DNA of 39,874 nt from assembly GCA_902634305.1 (NCBI GenBank), contig CACPJJ010000012.1, positions 1-39,874 on the forward strand, written 5' to 3'. The notes beneath the pieces are model-generated. The model saw only the letters and a program-made list of their open reading frames with translations. It did no database searches and was not told the origin of the DNA. Of this stretch, positions 8,065 to 16,514 are shown piece by piece. Source of the DNA: an uncultured Pelagibacteraceae bacterium (GTDB lineage Bacteria > Pseudomonadota > Alphaproteobacteria > Pelagibacterales > Pelagibacteraceae). The position numbers and the translations under genes are program-made. Positions within the stretch are counted from its first letter, which is position 1; each line of letters begins with the position of its first letter.

Positions 8065-8066
8065 AC
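8004..8066 (+). repeat. Outer direct repeat, right copy (63 bp)
   Basis: The sequence is identical to 3498-3560. It includes the last codons of the MFS gene (Val-stop) and the first 20 codons of the truncated 75-codon gene. Confidence 0.9.
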
Positions 8067-9362
8067 TTTTGATTGTTCTGTTTGATTATTATCTAATGTT
8101 GCAGGTGTATCAGGGTCTAATTCTAATCCAGCTGGAGTAATTGTTGCTGGTACAGAAGTATATGTAGAGTCAGGGTTTTCTGCTACTTCTCTTACCTTCA
8201 TTCTATAAACACCAAATATTCCAATTATAATATGTGCAATTATTAAAAATATAAACAAACCATTTATATCAAACCAATTCATAAAAAATGAACAAATAAT
8301 AGGACCACTTATTGCACCAATTCCAAATATAAATTGTAATCCACCACCTGCTGCTACAAATTTTTCTTTAGGTACAAAATCATTAGTATGCGCAAGATTT
8401 AGAGAAAATAATGGAAGACACAAACCCGCATACAGTCCAATTACTATAAAAAATAAAATTTTATTAATTGATAATTCAGTTGATAAGTACATATTTTCAA
8501 GACTTTGACTTCCAAAAATAATTGAAAGGAAAGAAAAAAAAGCACTTAAAAGTGTAACAGCAACAATTACTTTTCTTCTATCAAGTTTGTCTGAAAAATA
8601 ACCAATGGGACCTTGAAATACAACACCAGACATTGTTGCTATAAAAAGTAAAATTGAAGTTTCAAATAATGTAAAATTAGCCTTTGTAGCATATACAGCC
8701 ATTAAAGAAAAAAAAGCCGAATGTATTAAGCCTGTGCAAAAAGAACTTACAGTTCCCAATGGAGAAATTGCATATAATTCTTTTACGCTTATCGTTCCTA
8801 TTTTTTTAAATTTAGGAGCAGATCTTTTTGTTAAAAGAATTGGAACTAGAGCTAAAGATAATAATACTGATACTAAAATAAATGGTTCATAATTTGTAGG
8901 ATCACTTACGTTAAGTAAAAGCATGCCTATTCCTAATCCAGTATAAAGAATTATCATATAGGCTGATAGCAGTTGTCCTCTATTTTTATTTGTAGCTCTA
9001 TCGTTTAACCAGCTTTCAGTTACAATGTAGCAACTAACCAAACTAATTCCTGTTATAAATCTACTTAAAGTCCACATTATTGGATTAACATAAACAGCTG
9101 CTAACAACGCACTTAAAGAAGCCAAAGATGCAAACGCTGCAAATACTCTAATATGTCCAACTTTTTGTACTAACTTTGGAGTAGTGTTTGATCCTAAAAA
9201 GTATCCCATAAAATAACCAGACATAAATATACCAGTTGTAATTACGCTAAAGTCTTCAACAACAGATCTGATACCCATTAGTTGCATTTGGAGACCATGA
9301 GCAATCATGATTGTTCCAATTCCAATAAATAAAGCCCATGATTTAGTCACTTCTTTTTGCAT
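8061..9362 (-). CDS. Major facilitator superfamily transporter
   Basis: This is a 433-residue inner-membrane carrier with about twelve hydrophobic helices in two six-helix halves. The N-half has a YFLGSNTTPKLVQKVGHIR loop between helices 2 and 3, in the place of the MFS A-motif. Another loop reads YFSDKLDRRKVIV in the second half, a clear copy of the G-x-x-(S/A)-D-(K/R)-x-x-R-R motif. VTESWLNDRA after helix 4 is typical of the YcaD-like MFS group. The C-terminal 40 residues are hydrophilic and rich in Thr, Pro and Asp. Substrate is unknown. The stop codon overlaps the start of the truncated 75-codon gene, and the last two codons fall within the 63-bp repeat. The EamA gene upstream ends 54 bases before this start, so the pair may form an operon. 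Confidence 0.85.
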   Translation of the reverse strand: MQKEVTKSWALFIGIGTIMIAHGLQMQLMGIRSVVEDFSVITTGIFMSGYFMGYFLGSNTTPKLVQKVGHIRVFAAFASLASLSALLAAVYVNPIMWTLSRFITGISLVSCYIVTESWLNDRATNKNRGQLLSAYMIILYTGLGIGMLLLNVSDPTNYEPFILVSVLLSLALVPILLTKRSAPKFKKIGTISVKELYAISPLGTVSSFCTGLIHSAFFSLMAVYATKANFTLFETSILLFIATMSGVVFQGPIGYFSDKLDRRKVIVAVTLLSAFFSFLSIIFGSQSLENMYLSTELSINKILFFIVIGLYAGLCLPLFSLNLAHTNDFVPKEKFVAAGGGLQFIFGIGAISGPIICSFFMNWFDINGLFIFLIIAHIIIGIFGVYRMKVREVAENPDSTYTSVPATITPAGLELDPDTPATLDNNQTEQSKV

Positions 9363-9416
9363 ATATATTTGCCTGCTTATTACTTAGTTAAAATTTTGCA
9401 AGTAATTAGTTCTGAT

Positions 9417-10280
9417 TTATGTTTTTTTTAAGGCTAGGAATGAATGAATTGCAATTGTTAATATGATAACCGAGCCACCTAAAATAGTTTCCAAACTAGG
9501 TTGTTCTTTAATTACCATCCAAACCCATACTGGACCCAGTATAGTTTCGAGAAGGAAAAAAAGATTAACTTCGGCACCAGTTATAAACCTTGGAGCTATA
9601 GTTACTAAAACAAAAGGGATAGCCACGCACATTACACACATTAAAGGTATGAAAATGATATCATTACCTACCAATGTGAAACTTTCTACAAAGAAAAAGG
9701 CAAATATTGCAACACACAATTTACCAATTACAGCTGATGGAACAAGGTCTCTATCTTTAGCATATCTTGCTAAAGTAGCATTACAAGCAAGACCAAAGGC
9801 TGTAACTAGACCAAAGAAATCACCTAAAAAGTTACCTAAATTTAAGGAATCATAAAAGATATAAACACAAGCAGCAAAGGTAATAAGTATAGCAATCCAG
9901 GTTTTTTTATCTGGGGCTTCCTTTAAAAATATAGCTCCCAATATAGCTGAAAGCATTGGAGCCAAAGCAATCATTACTAAAGTGTTAGCAACATTAGTAT
10001 TTTGGATAGACAATATAAAAGTAATATTGCATGCAGAAAAACTAAAAATATAAAATATTCCTGGATAACCTATTCCAAATAGTTTTTTTAAAAAATTTTT
10101 ATTATAAAAAATTAACGTACCTATTAAAACAACTACAAAAGGTATTGCCCCTCTATAGAATAACATTCCCCATGTTTCTATGTTTAACAATCTAATAAGC
10201 AATGAGTCAGGAGTGATTAGAAAAACCCCAATAAATGCTAAAAGCGATCCTTTTTGTTGATTTGATAATTTTTGAAACAT
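9417..10280 (-). CDS. DMT-superfamily (EamA) transporter
   Basis: A 287-residue membrane protein has two EamA repeats of about five helices each. The first repeat ends near IAILITFAACVYIFY (about 150-164) and the second ends with a GGSVIILTIAIHSFLALKK tail. A short hydrophilic N-terminus (MFQKLSNQQKGS) precedes the first helix. The conserved FLLETILGPVWVW segment in the second repeat is typical of the family. It is divergent from bhmT, with the riboswitch leader in between, and is followed on the same strand by the MFS gene 54 bases away. The substrate is unknown. Placement beside a methionine-cycle gene hints at amino acid or osmolyte traffic, but this is weak. Confidence 0.85.
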   Translation of the reverse strand: MFQKLSNQQKGSLLAFIGVFLITPDSLLIRLLNIETWGMLFYRGAIPFVVVLIGTLIFYNKNFLKKLFGIGYPGIFYIFSFSACNITFILSIQNTNVANTLVMIALAPMLSAILGAIFLKEAPDKKTWIAILITFAACVYIFYDSLNLGNFLGDFFGLVTAFGLACNATLARYAKDRDLVPSAVIGKLCVAIFAFFFVESFTLVGNDIIFIPLMCVMCVAIPFVLVTIAPRFITGAEVNLFFLLETILGPVWVWMVIKEQPSLETILGGSVIILTIAIHSFLALKKT

Positions 10281-10285
10281 AATAA

Positions 10286-10314
10286 TTTATATTGAAAAAT
10301 CATTAGCTTATGAT
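10286..10314 (+). promoter_or_regulatory. Possible promoter for the bhmT transcript
   Basis: TATGAT at 10309-10314 would place a transcript start at about 10321, just before the SAM-II aptamer. The -35 position (10286-10291, TTTATA) is poor. This is a guess from spacing and position only. Confidence 0.25.
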
Positions 10315-10323
10315 ACGTTATTT

Positions 10324-10379
10324 ACAAGCGCTGATTTAAGTCGAATTGCGGGCGCTATAAAAAACCTGCTAAATAGATG
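10324..10379 (+). promoter_or_regulatory. SAM-II riboswitch aptamer
   Basis: The sequence matches the SAM-II aptamer. An AGCGC (10327-10331) / GCGCT stem encloses the conserved TGATTTAA and ATTGC, followed by the TATAAA-type linker and GCTAAA that forms the pseudoknot strand. It senses S-adenosylmethionine. An intrinsic terminator starts about 10 bases after it, so this copy probably controls transcription. It is the first of two SAM sensors before bhmT. Confidence 0.85.
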
Positions 10380-10387
10380 TTTCTTAT

Positions 10388-10420
10388 GAGCCACCTATTT
10401 ATCGGGTGGTTTTTTTTTAT
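10388..10420 (+). terminator. Intrinsic terminator between the two SAM riboswitches
   Basis: The stem CCACC (10391-10395) / GGTGG (10405-10409) has a nine-base loop and is followed by a run of T from 10410. It lies between the SAM-II aptamer and the second aptamer, as expected for premature termination when SAM is abundant. Confidence 0.85.
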
Positions 10421-10433
10421 CTTTAATAAAAAA

Positions 10434-10493
10434 AACCTGGGTATTTAACCAAATTGTGCACCTGACATATGTCGAAGCACTAAAAAGGAGAAG
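10434..10493 (+). promoter_or_regulatory. SAM-V riboswitch overlapping the bhmT ribosome binding site
   Basis: The segment has the SAM-V layout. It begins with CCTGGGTATTTAACC, followed by a GTGC (10456-10459) / GCAC (10477-10480) stem around a small GACATATGTC hairpin. CTAAAAAGGAG then follows, in which the pseudoknot strand overlaps the AAGGAG ribosome binding site 6-11 bases before the ATG. This copy would control translation. The tandem SAM-II / terminator / SAM-V order is known from Candidatus Pelagibacter bhmT leaders. Confidence 0.83.
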
Positions 10494-10496
10494 TAA

Positions 10497-11567
10497 ATGA
10501 GTAAAGATAAAAAAAGAGGTTTAATTGAAAGATTAAATCAAGGTCCAGTAATATGTGCAGAAGGTTTTCTTTTTGAAATAGAAAGAAGGGGGTACATGTC
10601 ATCTGGTGAATTTGTTCCAATGGTTTCTTTGGAACATCCAGAAGCATTAGAAAATTTGCATAGAGATTTTCAACATGCTGGATCAGATATTGTTCAAGCT
10701 TTTACCTATAATGGACATAGAGAAAAAATGCGAATTATCGGTAAAGAACAACTATTGGAACCTCTTAACAGGTCAGCGCTAAAAATAGCAAAGAAAGTTG
10801 CACTTGATACACCCAAAGGAGTCGAGCCAAACTTAATGGCTGGTAATATTTCCAATTCAAATATTTGGAATAATAAAGATACCACCCAAAACAAAGAGGT
10901 TAAAAGAATGTTTGAAGAAATGATCAGTTGGGCAGTTGATGAAGGAGCAGATATATTAATTGGTGAAACTTTTTATTATGCCGAAGAAGCTTTTACGGCA
11001 TTGAAAGTCATGAAACAATCTGGACTTCCTTGTGTAATTACTATTGCGCCTATGGGTGAAAACATTATGAGAGATGGTTTTTCAATAGTAGATACTTGCA
11101 AAGAGCTTGAACAAATTGGAGGAGATGTAGTAGGAATGAATTGCTTTAGAGGTCCTGGTACAATGATGCCTTATATTAAGGAAGTTAGAAAAGCTTTAAA
11201 TTGTCATGTTGCTGCTCTACCGATTAATTATCGTACAACAACAGAACATCCTACTTTTTTTAATTTACCTGATAATAATGGATGTACATGCCACACACCT
11301 CACAAAACTCCATTTCCGACAGCATTAGATCCGATGCAATGCAATAGATATGAAATCGGTCAATTTGCAAAAGAGGCTTATGAAGCAGGTATAAATTATC
11401 TTGGTGTTTGTTGTGGAGCAAATCCAATGTTGATCAGAGAAGTTGCGGAGTCTGTTGGTTTAAAAGTGCCAGCTAGCAAATATAGGGAAGATATGTCTAC
11501 TCATATGTTGTTTGGAAGTCATGAGAGAATTCCTCAACATCAAAAAGATTATATAGAAAAAGCCTAA
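10497..11567 (+). CDS. bhmT: Betaine-homocysteine S-methyltransferase-type enzyme
   Basis: This cytoplasmic zinc enzyme methylates homocysteine to methionine, most likely using glycine betaine. The Pfam S-methyl_trans barrel fills the 356 residues. The three zinc-binding cysteines are visible: Cys216 in GMNCFRGPG, and Cys305 and Cys306 in GVCCGANP. An extra Cys-rich segment, GCTCHTPHK at 262-270, sits between them. A strong AAGGAG ribosome binding site lies upstream, within the SAM-V riboswitch, so both transcription and translation should fall when S-adenosylmethionine is plentiful. SAR11 cells depend on reduced sulfur and use betaine-type methyl donors, which fits. The last bases overlap the stop of the convergent HD-domain gene. 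Confidence 0.92.
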   Translation: MSKDKKRGLIERLNQGPVICAEGFLFEIERRGYMSSGEFVPMVSLEHPEALENLHRDFQHAGSDIVQAFTYNGHREKMRIIGKEQLLEPLNRSALKIAKKVALDTPKGVEPNLMAGNISNSNIWNNKDTTQNKEVKRMFEEMISWAVDEGADILIGETFYYAEEAFTALKVMKQSGLPCVITIAPMGENIMRDGFSIVDTCKELEQIGGDVVGMNCFRGPGTMMPYIKEVRKALNCHVAALPINYRTTTEHPTFFNLPDNNGCTCHTPHKTPFPTALDPMQCNRYEIGQFAKEAYEAGINYLGVCCGANPMLIREVAESVGLKVPASKYREDMSTHMLFGSHERIPQHQKDYIEKA

Positions 11568-12118
11568 TTAGAATAAGGCTTTCTTGAAAATATTCTTCTT
11601 ACCATTGGTTCAAAATGTTCCAATGGTAAGGACTTGTAAGAAGGATCAAAAGATCCTTGATCATATTTTTCACAAAAATCAATAGTTGCTTGGTAATATT
11701 TATGGTTTTTATATTTCTCCCTTTTATTTCTGTCACCGCCTAAATGATGTGCATAATAATATAATTGAAATTCTCCGTGTTTTTCAACTATCCAATGAGT
11801 TTTTTCTGAAACATAAGGTTTTAAAATTGCTGCAGCATACTCCGAGTGGTTCATGGGGGCTAATTCATCTCCAATATCATGTAAAAGTGCTGCAACTATA
11901 ATTTCTTCATCTTCTCCAGCTTTTAAAGCCCTTGTTGCACTTTGAAGCGAATGTTCCAATCTTGAAACTTGATAGCCTTCTAAAGTTTCTGTTAAACCCG
12001 ACATAAATTTAATAATTCTATCAGCTGTTTCTTCTACATATTTTTTTTCATGTTTATCTAAAAGTAAATAATCTTCTTTTGTTCCATGTTTCATTTCTGT
12101 AAATTTAACTTTGCTCAT
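11564..12118 (-). CDS. PhnZ-like HD-domain protein (diiron oxygenase type)
   Basis: A 184-residue HD-domain protein. Likely metal ligands are His56 (in RLEHSLQSA), His80-Asp81 (in LLHDIG), His91, His114 and Asp153. The LEHSLQ...ALLHDIG spacing closely resembles PhnZ, a mixed-valence diiron oxygenase that cleaves 2-amino-1-hydroxyethylphosphonate, and the related TmpB. Many databases would call it an HD phosphohydrolase instead. No PhnY-type hydroxylase gene is adjacent. It starts 2 bases after the purF stop and is the last gene of the long minus-strand string. Its stop interlocks with that of bhmT. The fold call is strong; oxygenase rather than hydrolase activity is inferred, and the substrate is unknown. 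Confidence 0.8.
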   Translation of the reverse strand: MSKVKFTEMKHGTKEDYLLLDKHEKKYVEETADRIIKFMSGLTETLEGYQVSRLEHSLQSATRALKAGEDEEIIVAALLHDIGDELAPMNHSEYAAAILKPYVSEKTHWIVEKHGEFQLYYYAHHLGGDRNKREKYKNHKYYQATIDFCEKYDQGSFDPSYKSLPLEHFEPMVRRIFSRKPYSN

Positions 12119-12120
12119 AG

Positions 12121-13602
12121 CTAATTATTTGATCCCGTGCTTAATAAAGAAAGTTGTGTAATTTTATCATCACCCAAATTGTCTATTGGTTTAACTGGAT
12201 AATCGCCAGTAAAATAATGATCAGTTAATTGAGGGTAATTTTTGTTTCTATTTTCAAATCCAATTGCTTTGTAAAGTCCATCTATTGATAAATATTTTAA
12301 ACTTTTTGCTCCTATATATTTACAAATTTCATCATTATTTTTATTTGCAGCTAAAAGTTCTTTTTTTGTAGGAGTATCAACACCATAAAAATCAGGATAT
12401 CTAATTTCTGGACTTGCTATTCTTACATGAACTTCCTTAGCTCCAGCATCATATAACATTTTCACTATTTTATAACTAGTTGTTCCTCTAACCAGCGAGT
12501 CATCAACTAAAATAACTTTTTTATCTTTTATTGATGTTTTATTTGGATTTAATTTTAGTTTAACTCCAAGACTTCTTATTTTTTGAGAAGGTTCAATAAA
12601 AGTTCTTCCAACATAATGATTTCTAATCAATCCTAGTTCAAAATTTTTATTCTTTTTTTGACTATACCCTATAGCCGCAGCATTACCTGAATCTGGAACA
12701 GGTACCACAACATCTCCCTCAACATTATCTTCTTTTGCAAGCTCAATACCCAAATTTTTTCTATATTCGTAAGCAGTTTTTCCATTTAAAATACTGTCTG
12801 GTCTTGAGAAGTAAATATATTCAAATACACATGGTCGAACTTTTTGTTTTGGAAAAGGTTTAATACTTTCAATCTTATCTTCTTGAATTAAAACAATTTC
12901 TCCATTTTCAACTTCTCTTAAATATTTTGCTCCAATTATATCTAAAGCACAAGTTTCTGATGCCAATACATATGAATTTTTTAATTTTCCAATAACCAAT
13001 GGCCTTATGCCAAATGGGTCTCTTACTCCTATTAATTTTTTTTGTGTCAACATAACCAAAGCATAACCGCCTTGTATTTGAAACAATGCATCTATAATTT
13101 TATCCATAGTTTTAGTTCTTTTTGATTTGGCAATCAGCTGAACTATAGTTTCTGTATCAGATGTAGTATAAAATATAGCTCCTTCTTTAACTAATTTTGA
13201 TCTTAAAGATATTGCATTAGTCAAATTACCATTATGAGATATGCTTATTCCTCCTGCATTTGTATCAGCAAAAAATGGCTGAATGTTTCTTAAGGTCGTA
13301 CCACCAGTAGTACTATATCTATTATGACCAATAGCATACTTTCCAGTTAAATTTTTTAAAACTTTTTCTTTATTAAAATTATCACCAACTAATCCAAATC
13401 TTTTTTCAGAATGGTATTGGTTTCCATCAAAAGTTACAATTCCGCATCCTTCTTGGCCTCTATGTTGAAGGGCGTGCAAACCTAAAGCTGTAAGAGCAGA
13501 TGCATCATTATTATTACTTATACCAAATACACCACACTCTTCTTTTATTTTAGGATTAAAGTTCTTGAACTTTTTCTTTTGCATCATTGTAATTTTCTTC
13601 AT
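12121..13602 (-). CDS. purF: Amidophosphoribosyltransferase PurF
   Basis: This enzyme catalyses the committed step of purine synthesis, glutamine plus PRPP giving phosphoribosylamine. An N-terminal nucleophile glutaminase domain begins with the catalytic Cys in EECGVFG (Cys23 in this reading), exposed after propeptide removal. HALQHRGQEGCG and HNGNLTN follow. The phosphoribosyltransferase domain has the PRPP loop VILVDDSLVRGTT. At 493 residues the length is normal. The start is ambiguous: ATGs at 13602, 13587 and 13584 all overlap the end of cvpA by 29-47 bases, and the later ones give a shorter propeptide. The order cvpA-purF is common in bacteria. Confidence 0.95.
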   Translation of the reverse strand: MKKITMMQKKKFKNFNPKIKEECGVFGISNNNDASALTALGLHALQHRGQEGCGIVTFDGNQYHSEKRFGLVGDNFNKEKVLKNLTGKYAIGHNRYSTTGGTTLRNIQPFFADTNAGGISISHNGNLTNAISLRSKLVKEGAIFYTTSDTETIVQLIAKSKRTKTMDKIIDALFQIQGGYALVMLTQKKLIGVRDPFGIRPLVIGKLKNSYVLASETCALDIIGAKYLREVENGEIVLIQEDKIESIKPFPKQKVRPCVFEYIYFSRPDSILNGKTAYEYRKNLGIELAKEDNVEGDVVVPVPDSGNAAAIGYSQKKNKNFELGLIRNHYVGRTFIEPSQKIRSLGVKLKLNPNKTSIKDKKVILVDDSLVRGTTSYKIVKMLYDAGAKEVHVRIASPEIRYPDFYGVDTPTKKELLAANKNNDEICKYIGAKSLKYLSIDGLYKAIGFENRNKNYPQLTDHYFTGDYPVKPIDNLGDDKITQLSLLSTGSNN

Positions 13603-14098
13603 TTGGAAATTCTTTAATTAAATAATTACTACCTTTTTCTACATATGAAAAGGTAAAGGATTTTTCAAAATCTATTGGCCACTTTTCATAATTATAAATT
13701 ATACTTATGGTTGAAAATATACACACACAAATTACATAAGATCTTAAAAAACCAAAAAAGAAACCAAATATTTTATCTAATGTTCCTAAACCAGAGTAAG
13801 TCACTGCCTTGCCTATACCTTTGTTTATCATTAAGATTAAAAAAATTATTATAACAAAAATTCCTATACCTAGAATGATGTCTAAAACATATTCACTATC
13901 AATTATGCCTTCAACTAAAGGCTTAACTCTTGGAAAAATAATTAGAGTTAAAATGTAGGCCAGTAACCATTTAGAGGCTGCTATTAAACTTAGAACAAAA
14001 CCTTTTTTAGAGCATTTAATTAAAGATAGTATTGTAAAAAATAAATATATTAAATCAAAGCTAGAAATATTTTCAAAAATTTTAAAAAATTCTTCCAT
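13556..14098 (-). CDS. cvpA: CvpA family membrane protein
   Basis: A 180-residue inner-membrane protein of the CvpA family (colicin V production), whose role is linked to envelope homeostasis but not defined. Four hydrophobic segments are visible at about 12-30, 35-60, 65-90 and 108-128. A conserved RS segment occurs at FFGFLRSYVICV. The C-terminal 40 residues are charged. The gene lies between the RND-type exporter (9 bases upstream) and purF, which overlaps its 3' end; cvpA beside purF is a widespread pairing. Confidence 0.85.
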   Translation of the reverse strand: MEEFFKIFENISSFDLIYLFFTILSLIKCSKKGFVLSLIAASKWLLAYILTLIIFPRVKPLVEGIIDSEYVLDIILGIGIFVIIIFLILMINKGIGKAVTYSGLGTLDKIFGFFFGFLRSYVICVCIFSTISIIYNYEKWPIDFEKSFTFSYVEKGSNYLIKEFPNEENYNDAKEKVQEL

Positions 14099-14107
14099 TA
14101 AGAAAAT

Positions 14108-16489
14108 TTATTTACCTCCAAATGGACGAAATACTTGTAACAATGCTGGTAGTAGAGTTAAAACTGATATCATTGCTAACAACATTGCAATTCCGGTGAA
14201 TATTCCAAAATATATAGTAGGTATAAAATTAGATAAAACTAAAATTGAAAATCCGAAAACAATAGTTATGGAAGTGTTTAATATTGCAACACCTACAGTT
14301 GAATGACATTTTTTTAAAGTCAGTTTATAATCATTAGTTTTATTGTATTCTTCCTTAAATCTATAAATATAGTGAATACTATTATCCACTGCTATTCCTA
14401 TTGTTATTGCAGCTATAGTTATTGTCATCATATCCAAAGGAATTTTTACTATACCAATAATTCCTAATATGAAAAAAGCTGCAATAAAGTTCGGTACAAC
14501 ACCAATTAAAGATAACTTAATGTTTTTAAATAAAATAAAAAACATTGCAAATATTCCAACCATTACAAAACCTAGAGTTAAAATTTGTGATTTAAACAAG
14601 CTCTGCAACAAATTATTAAACAAAATAAGGACACCAGCTAATTTATATTCTTCTTCTTTAAGTCCAATTTTATTTGATAGATCATATTTAATTTGTTTTA
14701 TTAGTTCATTTCTTCTTAAACTTTCATTAGAATCTTTAATTCTTAAATTAATTCTCGCCTCAGAATCTTCAATCGAAATATATGGATCGACTATTTCTTT
14801 TTTGATTGTCTCTGGGATTTTGGAATAAAGAACTCCCATTTCAAGGCTTCCCAAAGGTTTATTATCATTTAATTGTGTTGCCACTTCAATAATAGAGGAA
14901 AAAGATAATACTTTTCCAACTGCAGGCAAACTATCCAAATACTTATGAACCTTATCAATTTTGTCAATTTTATCCTTTGTAAACCAATATTTTGCATCAT
15001 CTTCTTGAGCTTCATTTTCTCCCCAATCATCGTCTTCTTCTTCAGTATTATCATTATCTTTTTTTGGAAATTTTATAATAACTTCAAGCGGAGTTGTTCC
15101 ACCAAGCTTTTCATCAATAAGTTTCATACCTTTATAAATTTCGGTATTTTTACTAAAATAATTTATAAAACTATTTTCAACTTCTAGTCTGGAAATCCCA
15201 AAAATACTTATAAAAAATATTAATGCACTGACAATAAAAATTAAGCTTTTATTATTAATTGATATTTTTCCTAATAAATTTGTAAAATTTGATTTTCTTT
15301 TTTCATCAACACTTGCACTAATATCAGAAACAAAACTAATTAAAGTTGGCAATAAACTAAAAGTAACAATAAATGAAACAATTAAACCAAGCGTCATCAT
15401 CCAGCCAAAATCTATAATTGGTTTTATTTCACTAAAAATTAGAGAAAGAAATGCACAAATTGTTGTAAGAACCGTATAAAGAATTGGCCAAAACATTTTA
15501 TTCGTAGTTTTTATAATTATTTCTTTTTTACTTAAATTAGGTTTTTCTTTTAATAATTGTAAAAATCTTGTGCTCATATGTATATTCATTGCCATTGTCA
15601 AAATTAACATCAATGCAATAAAATTAGATGATATAACTGTAACTTTCCAACCTAACAATCCAAGTAAGCCAATCATTATTACAACTGAAAAGAAACAGCT
15701 ACTTATAGGAACTAAGATCCAAACAATTTTTTTAAAGACAAACCAAAGAGTTGCTATGATAAATACTAAAACACCTATACCAAAAACAACAATATCATTT
15801 TTTATAAAAGACATCATATCATCGGCAATCATTGGAATTCCTCCTAAATGTATTTTTGCTATTTTTTGATATGATTTGATTATTTCTCTTATTTCGATAA
15901 TATTTTCGTGATTTTTTTTCTTTAGTTTATCTTTATAAATTTCTAATTCTTTTTTGCTTTTATATTCTTCAGGAACTTGATTTTTTTTTATATTTACAAT
16001 TATTCCACTTGTTTTACCATCTTCGCTAATTACAAAGTTTCTAAATACTGGACTATTTAAAATTTCATTAAATCCTCTTTTTTTATCAATCCCATCACTT
16101 TTAAGTGTGCTAAAATTTTGTAATCTTTCAGTTAATGTTTTGTCTGTGCTATTTAAAAGAGGTATATCTAAAATTGTTACAACACTATGCACCCATTCTA
16201 AACTTTGAATTTTATATTTTAAACTAAGCAAATTATTAATAGAACTTTCTGAAACCATGGCTTCATTTGGTGTATAGGTTAAGACTAAAAATTCTTTTGA
16301 ATTATATCGTTCTGTTATTTCTCTTAAATATTTTAAGTCTGGGTCCCCATCAATTAATAAAGTTTCTGAGGAGGCATCGAGCCTAAAATCTTTTATAAAA
16401 AATCCAAAACTTGCTAGACATATTAACAAAATTCCAAAAATTATTTTTGGTTTTTCAATTATATTTTTTTGATAAAAATGTGAAAACAT
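14108..16489 (-). CDS. RND superfamily (MMPL-type) exporter
   Basis: A 793-residue inner-membrane protein with the duplicated RND/MMPL layout. A first helix near 18-33 is followed by a periplasmic domain to about 225, then helices 2-6 ending near 385. Helix 7 lies near 415-430, a second periplasmic domain contains a very acidic stretch (TEEEDDDWGENEAQEDD), and five more helices end the protein. A TIAAITIGIAVDNSIHYIY segment in the second half matches the proton-relay helix with conserved Asp. Such proteins export lipids or hydrophobic compounds; HpnN-like hopanoid transporters are a relative, but substrate is not determinable. No periplasmic adaptor gene is adjacent. It sits unusually between dnaB and cvpA-purF. 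Confidence 0.82.
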   Translation of the reverse strand: MFSHFYQKNIIEKPKIIFGILLICLASFGFFIKDFRLDASSETLLIDGDPDLKYLREITERYNSKEFLVLTYTPNEAMVSESSINNLLSLKYKIQSLEWVHSVVTILDIPLLNSTDKTLTERLQNFSTLKSDGIDKKRGFNEILNSPVFRNFVISEDGKTSGIIVNIKKNQVPEEYKSKKELEIYKDKLKKKNHENIIEIREIIKSYQKIAKIHLGGIPMIADDMMSFIKNDIVVFGIGVLVFIIATLWFVFKKIVWILVPISSCFFSVVIMIGLLGLLGWKVTVISSNFIALMLILTMAMNIHMSTRFLQLLKEKPNLSKKEIIIKTTNKMFWPILYTVLTTICAFLSLIFSEIKPIIDFGWMMTLGLIVSFIVTFSLLPTLISFVSDISASVDEKRKSNFTNLLGKISINNKSLIFIVSALIFFISIFGISRLEVENSFINYFSKNTEIYKGMKLIDEKLGGTTPLEVIIKFPKKDNDNTEEEDDDWGENEAQEDDAKYWFTKDKIDKIDKVHKYLDSLPAVGKVLSFSSIIEVATQLNDNKPLGSLEMGVLYSKIPETIKKEIVDPYISIEDSEARINLRIKDSNESLRRNELIKQIKYDLSNKIGLKEEEYKLAGVLILFNNLLQSLFKSQILTLGFVMVGIFAMFFILFKNIKLSLIGVVPNFIAAFFILGIIGIVKIPLDMMTITIAAITIGIAVDNSIHYIYRFKEEYNKTNDYKLTLKKCHSTVGVAILNTSITIVFGFSILVLSNFIPTIYFGIFTGIAMLLAMISVLTLLPALLQVFRPFGGK

Positions 16490-16514
16490 CTATTACCAAC
16501 TTATATAATTAAAA

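Larger units (their letters stand above)
3498..8066. mobile_element. Candidate 4.5-kb integrated element with nested direct repeats
   Basis: An exact 63-bp direct repeat at 3498-3560 and 8004-8066 brackets the segment. A second direct repeat of 33 bp lies just inside (3576-3608 and 7855-7887). Removing one 4506-bp unit between the outer repeats would join the MFS gene to the 75-codon gene with a GTGA stop/start overlap, which looks like a restored ancestral operon. Cargo is a helicase-nuclease gene and two divergent small genes. No integrase or transposase lies inside, so the element would be non-autonomous, use a recombinase in trans, or be a remnant. Seen: the repeats and the overlap. Inferred: insertion by site-specific or homologous recombination. 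A segmental duplication would be an alternative explanation. Confidence 0.6.

Noticed and set aside
3498..8066. Island repeats as a tRNA attachment site or CRISPR
   Set aside because: No tRNA cloverleaf is present at either end, and the repeats are only two copies 4.5 kb apart, so they are not a CRISPR array.
9463..9855. 130-codon frame antisense to the EamA transporter
   Set aside because: It is a shadow of a transmembrane coding sequence; the product is Lys/Thr-rich without domain character, and the opposite strand is a clear EamA protein.
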